Assembly (NCBI GenBank): GCA_944390995.1
Contig: CALXSA010000034.1
Span: 1 to 16,261 of the forward strand
Length of the DNA: 16,261 bases
From: an uncultured Clostridia bacterium
Lineage (GTDB): Bacteria > Bacillota_A > Clostridia > TANB77 > CAG-508
Reading direction: 5' to 3'
The notes beneath the pieces were generated by a model. That model had not been told where the DNA came from. It saw only the letters and a list, made by a program, of their open reading frames with translations, and made no database searches. Shown here one piece after another: positions 1 to 6,876 of the stretch. Both the position numbers and the translations under genes were made by a program. Within the stretch, counting starts at the first letter, position 1. Every line of letters begins with the position of its first letter.

Positions 1-30
1 TGGGCCGTCCGAGCGAAGCGAGTGACATGT

Positions 31-66
31 ATTTCGCCGTTGCTCCAGAGACTAGCCCTGCGAAAT
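31..66. repeat. Inverted repeat downstream of rpsR
   Basis: ATTTCGC at 31-37 is matched by GCGAAAT at 60-66, a 7-bp stem with a 22-base loop, seven bases beyond the rpsR stop. There is no clear T tract, so a terminator role is uncertain. The first 70 bases are clearly richer in G+C than the genes next to them. Confidence 0.4.
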
Positions 67-73
67 GCCTTTC

Positions 74-355
74 TTATTCAGCTGTGTATGGTAATACAGC
101 AATTTGTCTTGCTCTTTTTACTGCTAGAGTAATATCTCTTTGATGTTTTGCACAAGCTCCTGTTGCTCTTCTTGGAAGTATTTTTCCTTTATCGTTTATG
201 AACTTTCTAATTTGGTCTGCATTTTTGTAGTCCAATACTAAGTTCTTATCTGCACATAAAGGGCATACTTTCTTTCTCATTTTTCTGAATTTTGGATTGT
301 AATCATTATCTCCATTATTTCTATTATTTCTTTTATTCTTTTTATTTTCAGCCAT
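74..355 (-). CDS. rpsR: 30S ribosomal protein S18
   Basis: Small-subunit ribosomal protein that binds 16S rRNA as a partner of S6. The 93-aa product has a charged, Asn/Lys-rich N-terminal tail (residues 1-20), then the S18 core. The core carries CPLC near residue 31 and a later CAKH, the zinc-binding (C+) form of S18, and the conserved [14 protein letters not shown] segment. The ATG at 355 is preceded by a purine-rich stretch (GGAGTGAAAAGAGAAG), a usable but not ideal ribosome site. It is the last gene of rpsF-ssb-rpsR and lies 88 bases after ssb, the classic bacterial order. No convincing terminator is seen after it, although an inverted repeat sits at 31-66. Confidence 0.98.
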   Translation of the reverse strand: MAENKKNKRNNRNNGDNDYNPKFRKMRKKVCPLCADKNLVLDYKNADQIRKFINDKGKILPRRATGACAKHQRDITLAVKRARQIAVLPYTAE

Positions 356-443
356 CTTCTCTTTTCACTCCTTACTTCATATATTTTAGCACTAGATTTA
401 CAAGTGCATTTTCTAATTGTAAGGTCTAAGCTATTTCATTCAC

Positions 444-881
444 CTAGAATGGTAAATCATCTCCTGAAGAAATCTCGAAGTCAGAATTTGAACTTCCACC
501 AGCTGTTGGCATAGCTCCAAATGTTGCATCAAAGTTTGCTGAAGAATTGTTATCTCCGTCTCTTTTGCTATCTGCAAAATAAGCTTCCTCTGCTACAACC
601 TCTGTAACATAATGCTTTTGGCCTTGTTCATCATCCCAATTTCTTGTTTGAATTCTTCCTGTTATAGCTACCTGTTGACCTTTTTTATAATATTTACTAC
701 AAAACTCTCCTAATTTTCCCCAAGCGACTATGTTTATAAAGTCAGCTTGTCTTTCTTCTCCTTGTCTTACAAACCTTCTATTTACTGCTAGAGAAAAAGT
801 TGCAACTAGCGTATTGTTAGTTTGTGTGTATCTTACTTCTGGGTCTCTTGTTAATCTTCCCATTAAAATTACTTTGTTCAT
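444..881 (-). CDS. ssb: Single-stranded DNA-binding protein
   Basis: Binds and protects single-stranded DNA in replication, repair and recombination. The N-terminal OB fold (about residues 1-105) begins MNKVILMGRLTRDPEVRYTQ and includes FINIVAWGKLGEFCSKYYKKGQ-like features of bacterial SSB. A flexible Ser/Asn/Gly-rich linker follows, then the acidic tip DDLPF that recruits partner proteins. The start is placed at the ATG at 881 (145 aa). A GTG three codons upstream (890) is in frame but overlaps the ribosome site AAAGGTG, which lies 6 bases before the ATG. It is the middle gene of rpsF-ssb-rpsR, so SSB is made together with its ribosomal neighbours. Confidence 0.97.
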   Translation of the reverse strand: MNKVILMGRLTRDPEVRYTQTNNTLVATFSLAVNRRFVRQGEERQADFINIVAWGKLGEFCSKYYKKGQQVAITGRIQTRNWDDEQGQKHYVTEVVAEEAYFADSKRDGDNNSSANFDATFGAMPTAGGSSNSDFEISSGDDLPF

Positions 882-940
882 ATAATTCACCTTTTACCTT
901 TCTTTATTAAAGGCCCCCGAACGGGTTATAGCAATTATTA

Positions 941-1219
941 CTATTTTTTAACTACTATAAATTTAATTACTTCATCTGTTATTCTGTAATTTCTTTCAAG
1001 CTCTGCAATTAGACCAGGGTTAGCTTCGAAATCATATACAACATAGTATCCTTCTTTGTTTTTCTTAACTTCATAAGCTAATTTCTTTTTGCCTAACTCA
1101 TTAACTTTTTCTACTTTACCATCAGTATTAATCAAATTTTGGAATCTCTCGATAAGCTCCTTCAATGCTGTTTCTTCAACATTTGGATTAATAATGATAA
1201 CACTTTCGTATTTATTCAT
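941..1219 (-). CDS. rpsF: 30S ribosomal protein S6
   Basis: Small-subunit ribosomal protein that binds the 16S central domain as a heterodimer with S18, encoded two genes downstream. The 92-aa product covers the whole ferredoxin-like S6 fold: MNKYESVIIINPNVEE for the first strand, ELIERFQNLI for the helix, LGKKKLAYEVKKNKEGYYVVYDF for the middle strands, and a C-terminal ERNYRITDEVIKFIVVKK. The ATG at 1219 follows a strong AAAGGAGGTG site with 9-base spacing. It is the first gene of the operon, behind a promoter at 1303-1331 and a structured leader. The last 60 bases before ssb hold only a small CCCG/CGGG hairpin. Confidence 0.98.
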   Translation of the reverse strand: MNKYESVIIINPNVEETALKELIERFQNLINTDGKVEKVNELGKKKLAYEVKKNKEGYYVVYDFEANPGLIAELERNYRITDEVIKFIVVKK

Positions 1220-1246
1220 TACCGTTCACCTCCTTTTGGATATTAA

Positions 1247-1292
1247 CCTATGGACACCGCCATAAGTAAGGAAAAATAGCACTGCTATTTTT
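1247..1292 (-). promoter_or_regulatory. Structured rpsF leader, candidate S6:S18 element
   Basis: On the minus strand the rpsF 5' leader folds into two hairpins. The first is a 9-bp stem AAAAATAGC/GCTATTTTT with a triloop (1272-1292), followed by Ts. The second is a 7-bp stem CTTATGG/CCATAGG with loop CGGTGT (1247-1266), just ahead of the ribosome site. In many bacteria the rpsF leader binds the S6:S18 complex and represses its own operon. Position and size fit that role, but the published consensus was not checked base by base. Confidence 0.5.
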
Positions 1293-1302
1293 TAACAGTA
1301 CT

Positions 1303-1331
1303 ATTTTAGCATAATTCTATAATATTTGCAA
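1303..1331 (-). promoter_or_regulatory. Promoter of rpsF-ssb-rpsR
   Basis: On the minus strand TTGCAA (1326-1331) and TAAAAT (1303-1308) are separated by exactly 17 bases. Transcription would start near 1296, giving a leader of about 77 bases that begins with the 9-bp hairpin. Confidence 0.7.
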
Positions 1332-1361
1332 GCTATTTAGTAAAATTTCACAATTTCGCGT

Positions 1362-1382
1362 AAAAAACATGTATCTCACATG
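1362..1382 (-). terminator. Weak intrinsic terminator after the FxLYD-like gene
   Basis: On the minus strand CATGT and ACATG form a 5-bp stem with a 5-base loop, followed directly by TTTTTT (1362-1367). It lies about 50 bases beyond the stop codon of the gene ending at 1435 and before the rpsF promoter. The short stem keeps confidence moderate. Confidence 0.5.
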
Positions 1383-1434
1383 GAACTACTTATAACTAAT
1401 AATTATGAATTTTAACTTGCCAAAATCTTGCTAT

Positions 1435-1968
1435 TTATTCTGCTGTTTCGTTAGTATTAGTTGTATTTTCTGTGTTGTTTGTGTTTGTATTTGTATCAGT
1501 CTTTGCTTCAATTTTAAAATCTTTTGCTTCTGTTATGTCTGCTGTTGCTATTGCGTTAAACTTAGCTGTTTGGCCAGGTTCTATTTTTTCAATTAAAGCA
1601 TCTAATTCATTAAGTACTTCATTATTTTCTCCAAGTATAGTTACTTTTACTGATTCAACTTCATGAGTTGTAGTACCTTTATTTGTAACATCTGCTAACA
1701 AAGTACTAACTCCGTTTGTTGAAGAAAATTGAATGTTAGAAAATTCTAAATCTCCATAAGTTTTTGTTGAATTAAAGTCTTCACTTGTATTAAGTTTTGA
1801 ACCTTGTTCTAGTTCTGTTGTGTATTTTGACTCATTTACAGCTTCGTTTTGTTGTGCTGGTTCGCCCTCACCATTACCTTTTGGTATTACAAATGCTACT
1901 ATTACCACAACTGCAATTATTAGTACAGCGACTAGCAAAATCACCCATCTTTTCTCGTTACTATTCAT
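1435..1968 (-). CDS. Membrane-anchored extracellular protein with FxLYD-like domain
   Basis: Probable surface protein of unknown function, 177 aa. A short charged N-terminus is followed by one hydrophobic helix (about residues 8-29). There is no lipobox cysteine, so it is likely a single-pass anchor with the rest outside. Residues 70-155 form a beta-rich domain with THEVESVKVTILGENNEV and IEKIEPGQTAKF, resembling the FxLYD family of Firmicute surface proteins. The last 22 residues are an Asn/Thr/Glu-rich low-complexity tail. The ATG at 1968 follows AAGGAGGG at good spacing. It has its own promoter (2045-2073) and a weak terminator, so it is probably monocistronic. The family call rests on pattern resemblance only. 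Confidence 0.75.
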   Translation of the reverse strand: MNSNEKRWVILLVAVLIIAVVVIVAFVIPKGNGEGEPAQQNEAVNESKYTTELEQGSKLNTSEDFNSTKTYGDLEFSNIQFSSTNGVSTLLADVTNKGTTTHEVESVKVTILGENNEVLNELDALIEKIEPGQTAKFNAIATADITEAKDFKIEAKTDTNTNTNNTENTTNTNETAE

Positions 1969-1987
1969 TTTTTCCCTCCTTGTTTAA

Positions 1988-2036
1988 TATTCAAATATAG
2001 TGGTCTCCCACCTAGATAAATGAATTTATCTTTTGC
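1988..2036 (-). other. Two hairpins in the 5' leader of the FxLYD-like gene
   Basis: The roughly 70-base leader contains GATAAAT/ATTTATC, a near-perfect short palindrome, followed by GGTGG-GAGA-CCACT. The second is a 5-bp stem (one G-U pair) closed by a GNRA-type tetraloop. Both lie upstream of the ribosome site. They could stabilise the mRNA; no known riboswitch is recognised. Confidence 0.4.
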
Positions 2037-2044
2037 ACACAATT

Positions 2045-2073
2045 ATAATATCACTAGACTAATTTTTTTTCAA
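2045..2073 (-). promoter_or_regulatory. Promoter of the FxLYD-like gene
   Basis: On the minus strand TTGAAA (2068-2073) and TATTAT (2045-2050) are separated by 17 bases. The start would fall near 2038, about 70 bases before the ATG at 1968. Confidence 0.7.
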
Positions 2074-2094
2074 CCCTTTTTATAAATTTTTTTC

Positions 2095-2115
2095 TTGGAC
2101 GCTGGGGACACTCCT
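2095..2115 (+). repeat. GGGGACA-type dispersed repeat, copy A
   Basis: A 21-base unit, TTGGACGC followed by TGGGGACACTCCT. It matches the reverse complement of 14502-14522 at 20 of 21 positions and, more loosely, the reverse complement of 4132-4150. It lies 6 bases beyond the stop codon of the broken glycosyltransferase gene. Similar GGGGACA/TGTCCCC elements are scattered between genes in many Firmicutes and resemble REP-type elements. Confidence 0.75.
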
Positions 2116-2121
2116 ATCTAT

Positions 2122-2935
2122 TTAATCTGAAAATAGAACCTTCTCTATGCTGTCTAGCCTTTTCCTGCACATATTAATTTCCTTTTGTATAATAATGTCA
2201 ATCTCCTTAGTAGGTTCGGTCTTTCTCATTTCTATTAGATCTTGCAAATTTTTACCAGTATCTATTATATTCCTGAAATCAATATCTGTTGTCATGCTGT
2301 TTTTTCTTCCGCTAATATAGTGATGAACAACAAAATCTGCAATTTTATAGCTTCTAGATTTCATAACTCCATTGTACACAAACAAAACGTCTTCATAAAA
2401 TCTATTTTCTGGAAACTTAATGTTGTTCTCCTTCAAAAATTCTCTCCTCCAGCATTTACTCCATACATTAGGGTATTTATCTAATGCTGCCTTATATGTT
2501 TTTGTACAGGTTTCTTCGGTCGGAATTACTAATTCTTCCCTATCGCCTTCTATCTTAAAGCCCATATAAACCACATCAGGCTTGTCTTCTCCTATTAATC
2601 TATCTAATTTTGAAAGCACATCTCCATCTGCTAAATAGTCATCTCCATCAAGGAATACAATGTATTCGCCTGTTGCCATGCCTAGGCCGTGTATTTCTTG
2701 CACCACCTGCTTTCTTGTTTGCTTTATGTGCTTTAAACACAATATTTCCATAGCTGTCAGCTAAGTCTTCTATTATTTTCTTTGTATTATCTGTAGAGCA
2801 ATCGTCCACAACAATTATCTCCATATTTTTTTCGTCTTGTTTTTCTACACTATCTATCGCTCTTTTTATGTAGTTTTCCACATTATATCCTATTATGATA
2901 ACACTAAATCTTGTTTTGTTTGCTTGCAGGCCCAT
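2122..2935 (-). pseudogene. Family 2 glycosyltransferase, broken by a one-base frameshift
   Basis: Would transfer a sugar from a nucleotide-sugar donor onto a surface polysaccharide or glycolipid. The first frame (from ATG 2935) gives 82 good residues: SVIIIGYNVENYIKRAIDS, then VVDDCSTDN, ending AGGARNT. The match then continues in another frame as GLGMATGEYIVFLDGDDYL to the stop at 2122. Removing one base near 2689 restores a 270-aa GT-A enzyme with its DD (44-45) and DGDD (96-99) donor/metal motifs. Without repair, the first frame stops at 2648 after 13 aberrant residues. The start overlaps the end of the GT4 gene by 32 bases, which suggests translational coupling. The lesion may be a real mutation or a sequencing error; both halves otherwise look undamaged. 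Confidence 0.85.
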
Positions 2936-4058
2936 CTTTTACATCAAACTCCTTTCCATATAAAATGCTCTCAAACAGCCTAATTAAATTATTTGCCGCA
3001 ATAGTACTTGTCCATTTTTGCGTAATATATAAGTAAGCATTTTTTCCTAATTTGCTTCTCGCTTCTGCATTTTTAATTAAATATTCCACCTTTTCTTTAA
3101 GTTCTGGATATTTATCATATGTATAACCATTTTCTCCATCTTTTATAAGAATTGGTACCGAACCCATTCTTCGATTTGCAACTATTGCACAGCCCGCATT
3201 CATTGCTTCGTTTACAACAACTCCCCAGCCTTCCTGGCTATCGCTTGTTCCTATAAATATATCCGCTTCTTCCATATAGTCTTTTACTTTGCTACTTGGC
3301 ACTTGACCTACAATCTCTATCTGCCCGCTCAAATCATTTTTTGTAACTTCTTTTTTTATCTTTTCTATTAGCTTGCCTGTCCCAAGCATCTTTATTTTAA
3401 ACTCAACATTTTCTTTTCTTAGCTCTTTAGCAAGTTTTATTACCACCTCTGGATGTTTCCACTTAATGAACCTTGCCACCCAAATTATTTCAACTTTTTT
3501 CTTTTGTTGCTTCTCTTTTAGTAACTTTTCTATATCATAGTTGTTAGTTTCTAAAAAATATCCCCATTCGTATGTTTTGTTTTTATATAGCCCTAGCCTT
3601 TCAAAGTCTTTAGCCCCATATGCATTTGCACATAGCATATATAAATTTTTATTTTTTCTGAATTTAATATGCCTATCATAGAATAATTTTAATTTTTCTT
3701 TGTTAAATATGGTTTTCCAAAAGCCATCTGGAAATATAAATACCCTTGACCTGTATCTAAAAGTTAGCTTGTCTTGTTTTAATCGCTCCACAATTAAGTC
3801 GTCCACGGTCGAGCCAATGATAGCCACATCACTCTCCGTTGCTAGTTTCTGAGCTTTTTTGTACATTTCATCGTTCTCATAAGCTCTAACAACAAAATCA
3901 TATTTTTTGTCTAAATCTTCAAACCCCATGTCTAAACGCCATTGAAATATTTTGACTGTAGAAACAAATTTAAAATCATCTCCCAATTTCTTTTGCATTT
4001 CTAGACAGAACGGTACTTGATGATGCGTCAAAAAATTAGAAATAAAAATTACTTTCAT
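2904..4058 (-). CDS. Family 4 (GT-B) glycosyltransferase
   Basis: Retaining glycosyltransferase, probably cytoplasmic, acting in cell-surface glycan assembly; donor and acceptor cannot be told. The 384-aa product starts MKVIFISNFLTHHQVPF, typical of the GT-B N-terminal domain. After a linker comes the C-terminal donor-binding domain with VEIIWVARFIKWKHPEVVI (about 189-207). The EX7E motif has E276 and E284 within SQEGWGVVVNEAMNAGC, and DGENGYTY follows. The ATG at 4058 follows GGGGGA at 7-8 bases, and a promoter lies at 4085-4113. It overlaps the GT2 reading frame downstream. The pair is bracketed by inverted copies of a dispersed repeat and sits between housekeeping genes rather than in a larger polysaccharide cluster. 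Confidence 0.9.
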   Translation of the reverse strand: MKVIFISNFLTHHQVPFCLEMQKKLGDDFKFVSTVKIFQWRLDMGFEDLDKKYDFVVRAYENDEMYKKAQKLATESDVAIIGSTVDDLIVERLKQDKLTFRYRSRVFIFPDGFWKTIFNKEKLKLFYDRHIKFRKNKNLYMLCANAYGAKDFERLGLYKNKTYEWGYFLETNNYDIEKLLKEKQQKKKVEIIWVARFIKWKHPEVVIKLAKELRKENVEFKIKMLGTGKLIEKIKKEVTKNDLSGQIEIVGQVPSSKVKDYMEEADIFIGTSDSQEGWGVVVNEAMNAGCAIVANRRMGSVPILIKDGENGYTYDKYPELKEKVEYLIKNAEARSKLGKNAYLYITQKWTSTIAANNLIRLFESILYGKEFDVKDGPASKQNKI

Positions 4059-4084
4059 TGCACATCCCCCATTTCATGTTACAT

Positions 4085-4113
4085 ATTATACCATATTTCG
4101 ACAATTTTGGAAA
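4085..4113 (-). promoter_or_regulatory. Promoter of the glycosyltransferase pair
   Basis: On the minus strand TTTCCA (4108-4113) and a perfect TATAAT (4085-4090) are 17 bases apart. The start near 4078 gives a leader of about 20 bases before the GT4 ATG. Confidence 0.6.
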
Positions 4114-4131
4114 GTACTATTGTGACATTAT

Positions 4132-4200
4132 GGAATGTCCCGACGTCCAAAACGAAATTTTTTTCATTGTGAGACCTGTCCCCAAAACGAATTTTGGGGA
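4132..4200. repeat. GGGGACA-type dispersed repeat, copy B, with hairpin
   Basis: GGAATGTCCCGACGTCCAA (4132-4150) is a diverged copy of the repeat at 14502-14522 in the same orientation, and inverted relative to copy A at 2095. After an AT spacer, GACCTGTCCCC (4174-4184) matches in reverse the GGGGACAGGTCT at 14450-14461. It leads into a perfect 9-bp hairpin, TCCCCAAAA (4179-4187) with TTTTGGGGA (4192-4200), loop CGAA. The element ends 5 bases before the glmS -35 box. Confidence 0.7.
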
Positions 4201-4205
4201 AGTAA

Positions 4206-4234
4206 TTGACACATTGCCCAAACTATAGTAATAT
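4206..4234 (+). promoter_or_regulatory. Promoter of glmS
   Basis: A perfect TTGACA (4206-4211) and TAATAT (4229-4234) with a 17-base spacer. The start would be near 4241, leaving a leader of only about 25 bases that is mostly the ribosome site AAAGGAGG. That is too short for a glmS ribozyme. Confidence 0.8.
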
Positions 4235-4265
4235 ACTGGTAATATAGTAGTAAAGGAGGTTTCCT

Positions 4266-6119
4266 ATGTGTGGAATTGTTGGATATATTGGTAGCAAAAA
4301 GGCTACACCAATATTAATTGATGGACTTTTGAGTCTAGAGTATAGAGGATATGACTCTGCTGGTGTTGCAGTTATTGAAAATGATGCAATAAAGATTATG
4401 AAGGATAAGGGCCGAGTAAAGAATTTGTATGAATTAGATGGTATTAATGAGCTAGAGGCTACAGTTGGTATTGCGCATACTAGGTGGGCTACTCATGGCA
4501 AGCCTTCAAAGGAAAATGCGCATCCTCACATGGATAACAGTGGTACTTTCGCTGTTGTACATAATGGAATTATTGAAAATTACAATGACTTGAAGGAGTT
4601 TTTGGTTTCTAAAGGTTATAAATTTTTGTCTCAGACCGATACTGAAATTATCCCAAATTTAATTCATTATTATTATACAAATGGTCCTGTTTCAGTTTTA
4701 AAAGATTCAGAGGAAAAGTTTTTAGGTGCCATAAAGTCGGCTGTGTATGATTTGAAAGGTAGTTATGCAATTGAGGTTATTTCTCCTATTTGTCCTGAGC
4801 AAATTGTTGTTGTTAGAAAAGATAGCCCACTTGTTATTGGGAAAGGTGATGGAGAGAATTTCATAGCTTCTGATATTCCTGCTATTTTAAAGTATACAAA
4901 AGATTTCTATTTGCTTGATGATAATGAATTTGCAGTTATAAAAAGAGATAATATTAAGTTTTTTGACAATAGTTTGTCTCAGCATAATAAGGCAATTAAA
5001 AATATCGAATGGGATGCCAATGCTGCTGGCAAGGACGGATATGAAGATTATATGCTTAAAGAGATTTTCGAGCAACCAACTGCTATAAGGGAGACAATTG
5101 GTTCAAGGTTTAGTTTGGGAGAAAAATGTTCTTTTGATGATATTGAGTTTACGAAGGAGTATCTATCTAGTGTAAATAGAATTTTTATTGTAGCATGTGG
5201 TACTGCTATGCATGCAGGTTTGGTTGGAAAGAACTTGTTTGAAAAGCTTTGCAAAATTCCAACTGAGGTAGATATTGCATCTGAGTTTAGATACAGAAAC
5301 CCTATTATTGATGAGCATACTTTGTGCATATATATTAGCCAGTCTGGTGAAACAGCAGATACAATCGCTGCTTTGAAACTTGCTAAATCTAAAGGAGCAA
5401 AAACTCTTGCTGTGTCAAATGTAATAGGTAGTTCTATAACAAGAGAGGCAGATTATTCAATATATACACATGCAGGTCCAGAAATTGCTGTTGCTTCAAC
5501 AAAGGCATATACTTCTCAAGTAGTACTTATTGCAATTTTGGCAATGTATTTTGCTGAAGTGCTAGAAAGTGTTGATGCTCAAGTTATAGAGGAGCTAAAA
5601 GCTGACATAATAGACCTTCCTTCTAAGATTGAGCAAATATTAGATAATACGGAGCAGATTAAGGAATTTGCTAAAAAAACTTATACAGAAAAAGATATGT
5701 TTTTCTTGGGCAGAGGAACAGACTACAATGTAGCATTAGAGGGGTCTTTGAAGTTAAAGGAAATCTCATACATTCATTCTGAGGCCTATGCCGCAGGAGA
5801 ATTAAAGCATGGCCCTATTGCTCTTATAGAAAATGGTGTTACTGTTATTGGAATTATTACTAACCCAGCTTTAGTGGAAAAGTCTATAAGTAATGTTCAG
5901 GAAGTCATTACAAGAGGTGCTAAAACTCTGATTATTACTAATCAAATTATTCCAAATGGTCATTTTGATTATATAATAAACATTCCTGAGACTAATCCAT
6001 TAATTTCGCCAATTCTTTCTGTTGTGCCAATGCAACTTTTAGCTTACCACATTTCTAAATTAAAAGGGTTAGATGTAGATAAGCCAAGAAATCTTGCAAA
6101 GTCTGTTACGGTAGAGTAA
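4266..6119 (+). CDS. glmS: Glutamine--fructose-6-phosphate aminotransferase (isomerizing)
   Basis: Makes glucosamine-6-phosphate from fructose-6-phosphate and glutamine, the first step to UDP-GlcNAc for peptidoglycan and other glycans. The 617-aa product is full length. The N-terminal class II glutaminase has catalytic Cys2 (MCGIVGYIG), YRGYDSAG (26-33), HTRWATHG (71-78) and NG (100-101). Two SIS domains follow, with VACGTAMHAG and SQSGETADT in the first and GRGTDYNVALEGSLKLKEI and AGELKHGPIALI in the second. The C-terminus is the conserved LAKSVTVE. The ATG at 4266 follows AAAGGAGG by 6 bases. The gene is monocistronic, with a strong promoter at 4206-4234 and a terminator at 6158-6199. No glmS ribozyme precedes it, unlike in Bacillus and many relatives. 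Confidence 0.98.
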   Translation: MCGIVGYIGSKKATPILIDGLLSLEYRGYDSAGVAVIENDAIKIMKDKGRVKNLYELDGINELEATVGIAHTRWATHGKPSKENAHPHMDNSGTFAVVHNGIIENYNDLKEFLVSKGYKFLSQTDTEIIPNLIHYYYTNGPVSVLKDSEEKFLGAIKSAVYDLKGSYAIEVISPICPEQIVVVRKDSPLVIGKGDGENFIASDIPAILKYTKDFYLLDDNEFAVIKRDNIKFFDNSLSQHNKAIKNIEWDANAAGKDGYEDYMLKEIFEQPTAIRETIGSRFSLGEKCSFDDIEFTKEYLSSVNRIFIVACGTAMHAGLVGKNLFEKLCKIPTEVDIASEFRYRNPIIDEHTLCIYISQSGETADTIAALKLAKSKGAKTLAVSNVIGSSITREADYSIYTHAGPEIAVASTKAYTSQVVLIAILAMYFAEVLESVDAQVIEELKADIIDLPSKIEQILDNTEQIKEFAKKTYTEKDMFFLGRGTDYNVALEGSLKLKEISYIHSEAYAAGELKHGPIALIENGVTVIGIITNPALVEKSISNVQEVITRGAKTLIITNQIIPNGHFDYIINIPETNPLISPILSVVPMQLLAYHISKLKGLDVDKPRNLAKSVTVE

Positions 6120-6157
6120 AAGGACATGGCCGCGTCAAAAACTCGTTGTATTAGGCA

Positions 6158-6199
6158 AAAAAAGAAGGAGAAAAGTCTTAATATTTCTCCTTCTTTTTT
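6158..6199. terminator. Bidirectional terminator between glmS and the convergent gene
   Basis: A perfect 16-bp stem: AAAAAAGAAGGAGAAA (6158-6173) pairs with 6184-6199 around a 10-base loop. Each strand ends in a run of Ts, so it can stop both glmS (plus) and the minus-strand gene ending at 6236. Confidence 0.9.
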
Positions 6200-6235
6200 G
6201 TATCCTTCCGAAAAACGGTTGGAGTGATTTGGACT

Positions 6236-6685
6236 TCATTTCCATGATATTAGCTTTTTCTTAAAGCTAAATTCCGCAATTAGCATATTGTTGGTCAAGT
6301 CAATGAGGTATCTAGCATTTGTCGGAAAGAAGTGCCTTATTGCCCCTCCCCTGTATATTCTATCGAATATTCCGATGGAATTACGATTGATAACAAGTAC
6401 GTCAGGTCTCTTGAAAACAAGCCACCTATGACAATACTTTGATTGAGTTTTTGGGTCGCTTCTCAGCAAATCCAAAAAAGCCAATTCCGCACTCGTTCTA
6501 ACGAGTTCCGCTTCTTCCTGGTCAATTTCATCAACCTCATCTTCATCCAAATATTCCGACACGAAGTTTGTTACAAGGGAATGGTGCTCATAACACTGCT
6601 TCATGACATCTGCCATAGCCTTAGCTATTTCAATATCAGTTGCTCCATTTAAGAGCACTCTACCTTCTCTCACCTTAAGCCGCAT
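6236..6685 (-). CDS. Hypothetical protein, 149 aa
   Basis: Not recognised. The product is soluble, with no signal peptide or membrane segment. Residues 1-45 look like a small alpha/beta unit. A very acidic stretch follows (EYLDEDEVDEIDQEEAELV, about 44-62). The C-terminal half is basic and aromatic (YCHRWLVFKRPDVLVINRNS, then FDRIYRGGAIRHFFPTNARYL). The ATG at 6685 follows GGAGG with 7-base spacing and is driven by a perfect consensus promoter (6735-6763). Hand-counted 60-base lines here run about 35-47% G+C, against roughly 23-33% in nearby housekeeping genes, so the gene may have been acquired. It converges on glmS and shares its terminator. Confidence 0.75.
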   Translation of the reverse strand: MRLKVREGRVLLNGATDIEIAKAMADVMKQCYEHHSLVTNFVSEYLDEDEVDEIDQEEAELVRTSAELAFLDLLRSDPKTQSKYCHRWLVFKRPDVLVINRNSIGIFDRIYRGGAIRHFFPTNARYLIDLTNNMLIAEFSFKKKLISWK

Positions 6686-6734
6686 ACATACTCCTCCAAA
6701 TCATTAATACTATGCATTTTTGCATGTGAAGAAT

Positions 6735-6763
6735 ATTATAGCACTGCCATGGTTTTATGTCAA
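6735..6763 (-). promoter_or_regulatory. Consensus promoter of the 149-aa hypothetical gene
   Basis: On the minus strand a perfect TTGACA (6758-6763), a 17-base spacer and a perfect TATAAT (6735-6740). The start near 6728 gives a leader of about 43 bases, including a small ATGCA/TGCAT hairpin. Confidence 0.85.
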
Positions 6764-6814
6764 TTGTTTTGTGAAAAATTGGGTTATATCTCCTGTGCAT
6801 AAAATCATGCATAT

Positions 6815-6843
6815 TTTCCATATTTCCAGCATATACTTATAAT
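6815..6843 (+). promoter_or_regulatory. Promoter of the yaaL-bofA operon
   Basis: TTTCCA (6815-6820) and a perfect TATAAT (6838-6843), 17 bases apart. The start near 6850 gives a leader of about 27 bases before the ATG at 6877. The -35 is the same TTTCCA seen for the glycosyltransferase promoter. Confidence 0.55.
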
Positions 6844-6876
6844 AGTAATATTTGTATTTGAAAGGTGGATGAGTGT

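Noticed and set aside
904..930. CCCG/CGGG mini-hairpin between rpsF and ssb as a terminator
   Set aside because: The stem is only 3-4 bp with no T run, and the operon needs read-through to ssb and rpsR.
2690..2751. Separate start (ATG at 2751) for the second half of the GT2 gene
   Set aside because: The 21 residues before the shared GLGMATGEY segment are the out-of-frame reading of the normal GT2 coding region, and no ribosome site precedes that ATG.
6491..6506. ACTCGTT/AACGAGT inverted repeat inside the 149-aa gene
   Set aside because: It lies within coding sequence, is only 7 bp, and has no T tract or promoter nearby, so chance is the simplest explanation.
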